A stretch of 10,126 nucleotides of DNA from Deltaproteobacteria bacterium (lineage in GTDB: Bacteria > Desulfobacterota > Desulfovibrionia > Desulfovibrionales > Desulfovibrionaceae), in contig JAITGZ010000005.1 of assembly GCA_031280335.1 (NCBI GenBank), positions 1 to 10,126 on the forward strand, given 5' to 3'. Under the pieces are notes generated by a model. It made no database searches, had not been told where the DNA came from, and saw nothing but the letters and a program-made list of their open reading frames with translations. Shown piece after piece: positions 5,552 through 10,126 of this stretch; position 1 is the stretch's first letter, and each line of letters opens with the position of its first letter. The position numbers and the translations under genes were made by a program.

Positions 5552-8324
5552 CCCGGCCTTCCCTCCAGCGGCCCGCGCCCAGCAAAACCAGGGCCAGGGC
5601 GGTAAACGCCGCAGCGGCCAGGCTAACGGCCATGCCCTCTCTGCGGCTCATCCCCATAAATTGTTCCGAAGCGCTCCAAACACGCGCCTGAGGCTGGTTT
5701 GAATGAATGTTTGAGGGGGTGTCCCCACTCGCGCCATCACTGTAAAAACCCAAATGCCAAGGCAAATTCAGCCCGGCAGACAGGCTGGCTCCGGCCGGAT
5801 CCCGCTTGAGGCTGTTTCTGTCGGACGTGTCCGCAGCCATGCGCTCCCGCAGCGGACGCTCCAGGGTGGAAAGTTCCGCCCGCAGTTCCGCCAGCATAGG
5901 GGCACGGAGACGGCGATGGAGCGACACTTCGGGCATATGGCGATCTTCCTGCCATGCCTGCCACTGCTTGACCTGCGCCTCCAGCACATCCGCCTTGACA
6001 GGACTGAGCAGACAGGCATTATCCATGGGAGGGTCCTGGCGTATGGAACTTTGCTTGTAATGCTGGGCAAGCTGGGAATAGAGATGCCCCATTTCGCAAT
6101 TATTGAATTCATTCCCGAATTCGTTGTTATAAAAGGCGATGGAGGAGCGCAAAAGCCCCCATTCATCGCCGTTCAAGGCGGATATCCAAGTAAAACGCCG
6201 GGCAAGGTTGATGTTTTCCGTACCGCCCAAGAGTTCCAGCTCCTCTCCCAAGGTGAAGGCGGCCCTGGCGTAACCCATGGCCGCGCTACGGTACAAGTAA
6301 TGCTTGTTCTCTCCGCTCAGGCTGTAATATTGGAACATGGCTTCGGCATTGCCCAATTCAGCCGCCTGTCTGTAATATTCCAGGGATTGCGCCGGCCAGC
6401 GCCGATGTAAATGCCCCAGCTGCAGTCTGACCCAGGCCGGGCCGGCGATCTTTTCCGCCCAATTTCTCCAGTATTCACCATTGTGCATGGTGGGGGGAAA
6501 ATCCGGATACATGTCGGCAAGGATGTACTCCCAAAGATAATACAGCATGGACAAGGCCAGCATGGCCTTGGGGTTGCCTTGCATGGATTCGTAGAGGCAG
6601 GGCAGGTAATTATCCAGGTTGTTGCCGTAACTGTAGGGATTTTTATATATATCCCGCACCAGCGGGGTATCCCATTCCGGATCTTCCCAAGCCTGGGGCA
6701 GCGGTATTTGCTCATAAGGAGGGATGACCCCCGGCGGGGGCGGCATGTAGGCGCTTTTTACCGCCTTGATCAGCACAGCCTCGCGTTTGCTCCGTTCTTC
6801 GGCCGCGCTGCCCCTGAATTCATGGGTGGGCTGCGCAGCCTGCCCCGCTGCACTCATACCAAGGATCAGGACGGCTGCTGCCGTACAAATCCAAATCAAA
6901 GCGGACAGCCCGGAGCTAAGCCTGTCCAGGCGCTCCAACAAACGCGAAGGCGGCAGCAGGCGGATTAAAATAAACGTAATCGCCCCGGCCAGACCAAGGA
7001 GGGAAAACATACTTTTAAAGCGGGCGCGCTCTCCCTCGTATTCGGTCATGCCGGAGCTTTCCGCTCCACGCTCCATCCTTTGGGCAAGGCGATCCAGCAA
7101 CAGGCGCATATCTTCATCATCAAAGGACAAATCACCGGATGAAGCATCAGGACGGACTTCATCCAGAACCAAACGGGTCAGACGCAGTTCCCGCGCCATA
7201 TCTGTTTCGCTTCGGGCGCGTTCACGGGCTTGGAGTTTCAAGCGCAGGCGCAGTTCTTCCTGAGGCGCGGCCTTGAAAATTTCCATCTCCTGCCGCAGTT
7301 CCCAAATTTGCTCCTCCGTCAGGCGGGCGTACTCCATTAAGCTTTTCAAGCGGCTTTCCGCAGTCTGGAGCAGTTCAGCGCCGGTGGGGGCGTCTCCCGC
7401 CAGCGGCACGGAGAGAGCGGGCGGAAAACTCAGAGATATGCGCCGCACGGCATCTTCTTTAATTTTTTCCACCGCCATAAGGGCAAACAGGCGCGCGCGC
7501 GCCGCATCTTTGGGAAAGCCGTGCAGCCCACCCCCAAAAAACTCGCTGCAGGCCAGCATGGCCTGGGCGTCTCCGGCCAGGGCCGCCCGCCACCAGTAAG
7601 CAGCAGCCACGCGGGGCGAAGAGGGAAAATATCCGCGGCCGGCGCTTAAACAGGCGGCCGTCCAAGCCGCAGCCTGGGCGTGCCCGGCCTGGGCCGCCCG
7701 GATCAGCAGTTCCGGCCGGCCGGTCAGGAAATACATGACGTACATGGCTTCGGCATCACCCAAACGCGCGGCCTCGGCGTAATAAGCCGTTTTTTCGTCA
7801 TCTTCCCGGGCCAGATCACCCAGACGTCTGGCCACCCAGGCCGACCCGGCGATATCTTCGGCATGCGCAAGCCAGTACTCCGCCCGGTGTACTGACGGAT
7901 TGAGCGGGGTAAAAACGCCGCCCGCCGCCTCCCCCAAGCTGGCGTAAGCCCTGACCAGAATAAGCATGGCCAGCGGGTTGCCCCGGCAGGCTTCTTCAAG
8001 ACATAAAGGGTAGAGCCGGCGGAAAGTTTCTTCTTGGAATACGGCGGTGTAAAGGGCGTTTATTTCCGGCGTGAACCAGGCGGGGTCTTCCGGTTTTACG
8101 GGTAGAGGCCAGTCGCTTTTATCCGGCAAAACGGCCGGCAACGGCGGCGTAAAAGATCGCAGGGCTTCAGCGGCGGCTTTAATGCCGGCTTGACGCTGCG
8201 CCGCTGATTCCTGTATGGCGGCAGACGCGGCCTCCTGAGAGGCGGCCACAACTGTGGACGCGCCCCATAGCAAGACGGCGAAGAGCAGCAGCGTTACGCG
8301 GTCTGTCTTGATTATTCCGCTCAA
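5466..8324 (-). CDS. Tandemly duplicated Sel1-like repeat envelope protein with an internal signal-peptide-like segment
   Basis: The product is 952 residues, of unknown function. Two diverged copies of one module are fused in frame, offset by about 468 residues. Copy 1 has a signal peptide (1-28: n-region with K6 and R9, hydrophobic core 10-27, then VVAAS), a Pro-rich segment, Sel1/TPR-like helical repeats (about 110-285), a charged helical region (about 320-385) and a membrane helix (439-457). An Arg-rich loop follows, then a second hydrophobic stretch (473-491) ending SAAGQAA, like a signal peptide with a signal peptidase I site. Copy 2 repeats Pro-rich, Sel1 (573-727), charged helices, a membrane helix (898-918) and a basic tail. 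Matching pairs include NPLAML/NPKAML, EYW..(H/W)AE.IAG.AWV and AA.LG.AEAM. Most of both copies would face the periplasm. TTG at 8322-8324 is chosen because AAAGGG lies eight bases upstream and it begins a clean signal peptide; the frame is open back to 8423. Sel1 repeats usually bind proteins. The 3' end overlaps the convergent protease gene. Confidence 0.8.
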   Translation of the reverse strand: MSGIIKTDRVTLLLFAVLLWGASTVVAASQEAASAAIQESAAQRQAGIKAAAEALRSFTPPLPAVLPDKSDWPLPVKPEDPAWFTPEINALYTAVFQEETFRRLYPLCLEEACRGNPLAMLILVRAYASLGEAAGGVFTPLNPSVHRAEYWLAHAEDIAGSAWVARRLGDLAREDDEKTAYYAEAARLGDAEAMYVMYFLTGRPELLIRAAQAGHAQAAAWTAACLSAGRGYFPSSPRVAAAYWWRAALAGDAQAMLACSEFFGGGLHGFPKDAARARLFALMAVEKIKEDAVRRISLSFPPALSVPLAGDAPTGAELLQTAESRLKSLMEYARLTEEQIWELRQEMEIFKAAPQEELRLRLKLQARERARSETDMARELRLTRLVLDEVRPDASSGDLSFDDEDMRLLLDRLAQRMERGAESSGMTEYEGERARFKSMFSLLGLAGAITFILIRLLPPSRLLERLDRLSSGLSALIWICTAAAVLILGMSAAGQAAQPTHEFRGSAAEERSKREAVLIKAVKSAYMPPPPGVIPPYEQIPLPQAWEDPEWDTPLVRDIYKNPYSYGNNLDNYLPCLYESMQGNPKAMLALSMLYYLWEYILADMYPDFPPTMHNGEYWRNWAEKIAGPAWVRLQLGHLHRRWPAQSLEYYRQAAELGNAEAMFQYYSLSGENKHYLYRSAAMGYARAAFTLGEELELLGGTENINLARRFTWISALNGDEWGLLRSSIAFYNNEFGNEFNNCEMGHLYSQLAQHYKQSSIRQDPPMDNACLLSPVKADVLEAQVKQWQAWQEDRHMPEVSLHRRLRAPMLAELRAELSTLERPLRERMAADTSDRNSLKRDPAGASLSAGLNLPWHLGFYSDGASGDTPSNIHSNQPQARVWSASEQFMGMSRREGMAVSLAAAAFTALALVLLGAGRWREGRVKAGPGQDGAFLPPLLRTFWAKRSQGRG

Positions 8325-8332
8325 ACGTTCAT

Positions 8333-8338
8333 CCCTTT
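8333..8338 (-). promoter_or_regulatory. Ribosome binding site supporting the TTG start of the Sel1-repeat gene
   Basis: The minus strand reads AAAGGG, eight bases, then TTG at 8322-8324. An ATG that overlaps the spacer is in another frame and meets a stop after two codons, so it does not start this gene. Confidence 0.55.
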
Positions 8339-8430
8339 GAAACTCGGAATCCTTTCCAGGCTGGCACCCAAGGCCGCACACCCGACTGTCCGGCTTAGGA
8401 CGGGAACAAGCGCCCCCTGGCAATTTTTCA

Positions 8431-8459
8431 AATATACTCCCGAATATAGGTTTTTACAA
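8431..8459 (-). promoter_or_regulatory. Candidate sigma-70 promoter of the Sel1-repeat gene
   Basis: The minus strand has TTGTAA (8454-8459, four of six), a 17-base spacer and TATATT (8431-8436, five of six). Transcription from here would start near 8424, giving a leader of about 100 bases before the TTG start. It also makes the in-frame codons back to 8423 unlikely to be translated as a longer N-terminus. The leader matched no riboswitch class that I recognise. Confidence 0.5.
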
Positions 8460-8579
8460 GATTTATGCGGCGTCCTGAAAAATTTACGCTTGATACGCCC
8501 GCTTGGAATAATTTTACGCCGGGACAGCCCCAACGAATAGCAATAATGCAACATGGGCCGAGGGAATCGTGCCTCTTGC

Positions 8580-8610
8580 GCCCTGCCGGGATGTACGTCC
8601 CCGGCGGGGC
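8580..8610. repeat. Strong GC-rich inverted repeat (hairpin) in the divergent region
   Basis: The arms GCCCTGCCGGG (8580-8590) and CCCGGCGGGGC (8600-8610) pair over eleven positions with one G-T wobble, around a nine-base loop. No T tract follows on either strand. It lies upstream of both flanking genes, so a terminator of either gene is unlikely. A regulator-binding site or a structured transcript element is possible. Confidence 0.5.
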
Positions 8611-8650
8611 CTCCGCCCGAAAGGAGATGCCGCCCTCACTTCATAGCAAG

Positions 8651-8679
8651 TTGCCACCAGGTAAAATAGCGTATAGTAT
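8651..8679 (+). promoter_or_regulatory. Candidate promoter of the mtaB-like gene
   Basis: TTGCCA (8651-8656, five of six) is followed by TATAGT (8672-8677) after 15 bases, or by TAGTAT (8674-8679) after 17. Transcription would start near 8685, downstream of the in-frame ATGs at 8627 and 8678. That supports the TTG start at 8768, with a leader of about 80 bases. Confidence 0.4.
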
Positions 8680-8767
8680 GCCTGAGCTGTGGGCGTTCTT
8701 TGTCCGCTGGATTTTTTGCGGCATCCATCGCCCTGGCAATCGTTCTAAAGATAAATGGGATATTTTA

Positions 8768-10126
8768 TTGAAATTCTGTATAATTACCTTGGGCTGTAAG
8801 GTAAATCAATATGAATCCGAGGCCCTGCGCGAAGCCTGGCTGCGGACGGGGCATACGGATCTGCCCTCGCCGGAGGGGGCGGAACTGGTGTTGATCAACA
8901 GTTGCGCCGTTACGGCCAAGGCGGTGCGCGACTTGCGCGCCCATGCGCGCCGCGCCCGGCGTCTGTCCCCGGCCTGTAAACTGCTGGTGAGCGGCTGCGC
9001 GACCCAGGCCCTGCCGGAAGAAATGCGCGGCCTGCCGTTGGATGCCCTTATCCCGCAAAAGAATAAGGCGGATTTGCTGCATATCTTGCCCCAAGCCGAG
9101 GATACGGCCCCGGCTTTAGCGCCTGAACCTGAACGGGCAGATGGCTTCCCCCCGTTCAGGGTCAGCGGCCATGCCCGCTCCAGGGCGGTTTTGAAAATTC
9201 ATGACGGCTGCTCCAGGCATTGCGCCTATTGCATAGTCCCCCTGGCACGCGGCCCTTCGGTCAGCCGCCCCTGGCCGGCCGTGCTGGCCGAGGCGGATCG
9301 CCTGCTGCGAGCCGGTTTTCGTGAAATCATCCTGAGCGGGGTAAATCTGGGGTTGTATGGGGCGGATCTGTCCCCCCCGGAAAGTTTGTGGACTTTGTTT
9401 CATCGTCTGGAATCAGCTTTTGCCGTAGAACGGGACTTGCGTTTTCGCCTAAGCTCGCTGGAACCAGGCCAATGGGACGAAGCCGCGCTGGAGCGCATAG
9501 GCCGCAGTTCTCTCCTGGCACCGCACCTGCACCTTTCTTTGCAAAGCGGCAGCCAAGCGGTGCTGAGACGCATGGGCCGGGACCCGGACGGCCCCGGCCA
9601 TCTGCCGGATTTTCTGGCCGCTTTGCGTAAAACATGGCCCATATTCGGCCTGGGCGCGGATTTTATTGTGGGTTTTCCGGGGGAGAGCGAGGCGGAATTT
9701 GCGGATACCCTGGCCCTGGCCAGCTCCCTGCCCCTCAGCTACGCCCATATTTTCCCCTATTCCCCCCGCCCCGGCACCCCGGCCGCACACTTCAAAAAAC
9801 ATGTCCCGCCGGAGGTGAAAAAAGATCGGGCCGTCCGCCTGCGCGCCCTGATCCGCAGCAAAAAGGCCGCTTTTTTGCGGCAGCAGATAGCCTTGCCCCA
9901 GGTACTGGTGGCCCCGGAGGGGGAATGCCCTGAGAGGGGGGTAAATGAATTTTATTCCATCTGCCGCTTCAACGGCTCGCTGCCGCCTGCCGGGCGCGGC
10001 TTGGTGCCGGCCAGGCCGCTGTATGCGCGAGGCAGCGAACTGCTGGTGGAGGCCATAACCAACGGGTCCGACAGACCTTCTGCCTCACAGGCGGGGGGCG
10101 TGGGGCCGCAGCCGCGAATTAAGGAT
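8768..10126 (+). CDS. mtaB: MtaB-type tRNA (N6-threonylcarbamoyladenosine37-C2)-methylthiotransferase, 3' end cut by the window
   Basis: There are 453 codons, open to the right edge. It is a radical-SAM methylthiotransferase of the MiaB/MtaB/RimO group, which adds a methylthio group to the modified adenosine 37 of tRNAs reading ANN codons. The N-terminal domain has the three cluster cysteines C10 (TLGCKVNQYES), C46 (NSCAVT) and C77 (SGCATQ). The radical-SAM motif CSRHCAYC places C148, C152 and C155. LSLQSGSQAVLRRMGR and GADFIVGFPGE are typical of the barrel, and the last 60-70 residues look like a TRAM-type RNA-binding tail. TLGCKVNQYE and CSRHCAYC favour MtaB over MiaB or RimO. The TTG at 8768-8770 places the conserved motif about six residues in, as in the family, and GGGA lies seven bases upstream. 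Little of the protein should be missing, since the family is about 430-450 residues. Confidence 0.88.
   Translation, partial: MKFCIITLGCKVNQYESEALREAWLRTGHTDLPSPEGAELVLINSCAVTAKAVRDLRAHARRARRLSPACKLLVSGCATQALPEEMRGLPLDALIPQKNKADLLHILPQAEDTAPALAPEPERADGFPPFRVSGHARSRAVLKIHDGCSRHCAYCIVPLARGPSVSRPWPAVLAEADRLLRAGFREIILSGVNLGLYGADLSPPESLWTLFHRLESAFAVERDLRFRLSSLEPGQWDEAALERIGRSSLLAPHLHLSLQSGSQAVLRRMGRDPDGPGHLPDFLAALRKTWPIFGLGADFIVGFPGESEAEFADTLALASSLPLSYAHIFPYSPRPGTPAAHFKKHVPPEVKKDRAVRLRALIRSKKAAFLRQQIALPQVLVAPEGECPERGVNEFYSICRFNGSLPPAGRGLVPARPLYARGSELLVEAITNGSDRPSASQAGGVGPQPRIKD

Larger units (their letters stand above)
8325..8767. other. Divergent intergenic region of 443 bases
   Basis: The region separates the leftward Sel1-repeat gene from the rightward methylthiotransferase gene. 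It holds the candidate promoter of each and one strong hairpin at 8580-8610. The mtaB frame happens to stay open upstream through most of the right half, with in-frame ATGs at 8627 and 8678, but neither has a well-spaced ribosome site and the encoded residues do not look like the family. No convincing tRNA, small RNA or other gene was recognised. Confidence 0.6.

Noticed and set aside
5754..6410. 218-codon rightward open frame within the Sel1-repeat region
   Set aside because: It is antisense to the second Sel1 module, whose paralogy with the first module shows the minus strand is the coding one.
6840..7010. Separate second gene beginning inside the Sel1-repeat frame
   Set aside because: No stop codon separates the modules, and no ATG/GTG/TTG with a ribosome site precedes the second hydrophobic segment, so a single fused gene is the simpler reading.
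8321..8554. Small 77-codon leftward frame ending at the Sel1 gene start
   Set aside because: It would need to begin upstream of the candidate promoter at 8431-8459, and its residues show no family features.
8678..8767. Upstream in-frame ATG extension of mtaB
   Set aside because: There is no ribosome site, the ATG overlaps the candidate -10 box, and family members start just before TLGCKVNQYE.

Overview
The window looks like chromosomal DNA from a GC-rich anaerobic deltaproteobacterium, most likely a Desulfovibrio-type sulfate reducer (Desulfovibrionaceae). This rests on three points: a citrate synthase of the Re (homocitrate/isopropylmalate synthase-like) class, an orphan [NiFe] hydrogenase maturation protease, and the overall protein flavour. 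No search was run, so the placement is an inference.

Layout, left to right. Positions 2-280 (+) are the last 92 codons of a large secreted protein with a type I secretion-like C-terminus. The convergent gap 281-534 holds a long imperfect palindrome (341-458) that encloses three small hairpins. From 4926 down to 535 a leftward series reads: grpE (nucleotide exchange factor), a KpsF/KdsD-type arabinose-5-phosphate isomerase, a gap with the antisense remnant of a HicB-like antitoxin, a probable Re-citrate synthase fused to a C-terminal PDC/Cache-like sensor domain, and an HPP-family membrane protein whose start overlaps the synthase stop by 14 bases. At about 4960 the grpE promoter overlaps, back to back, the putative promoter of the rightward hydrogenase protease gene (5033-5551). 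That gene converges on, and overlaps by 86 bases, a very long leftward gene (8324-5466).

The 8324-5466 gene is the most unusual object here. It encodes a 952-residue envelope protein made of two diverged copies of the same module: signal peptide, Sel1-like repeats, charged helical region, membrane anchor. The copies are fused in frame, so that a second signal-peptide-like segment sits in the middle of the chain. A 443-base divergent region (8325-8767) separates it from a MtaB-type tRNA methylthiotransferase gene that runs off the right edge.

Most genes are housekeeping: chaperone, LPS Kdo precursor synthesis, citrate/glutamate precursor synthesis, hydrogenase maturation, tRNA modification. 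No tRNA, rRNA, CRISPR array, transposase or phage gene was recognised. Three start sites differ from the longest open frame (2938, 4186, 8324), and 8768 is set by family alignment; two of these four starts (8324, 8768) use TTG.
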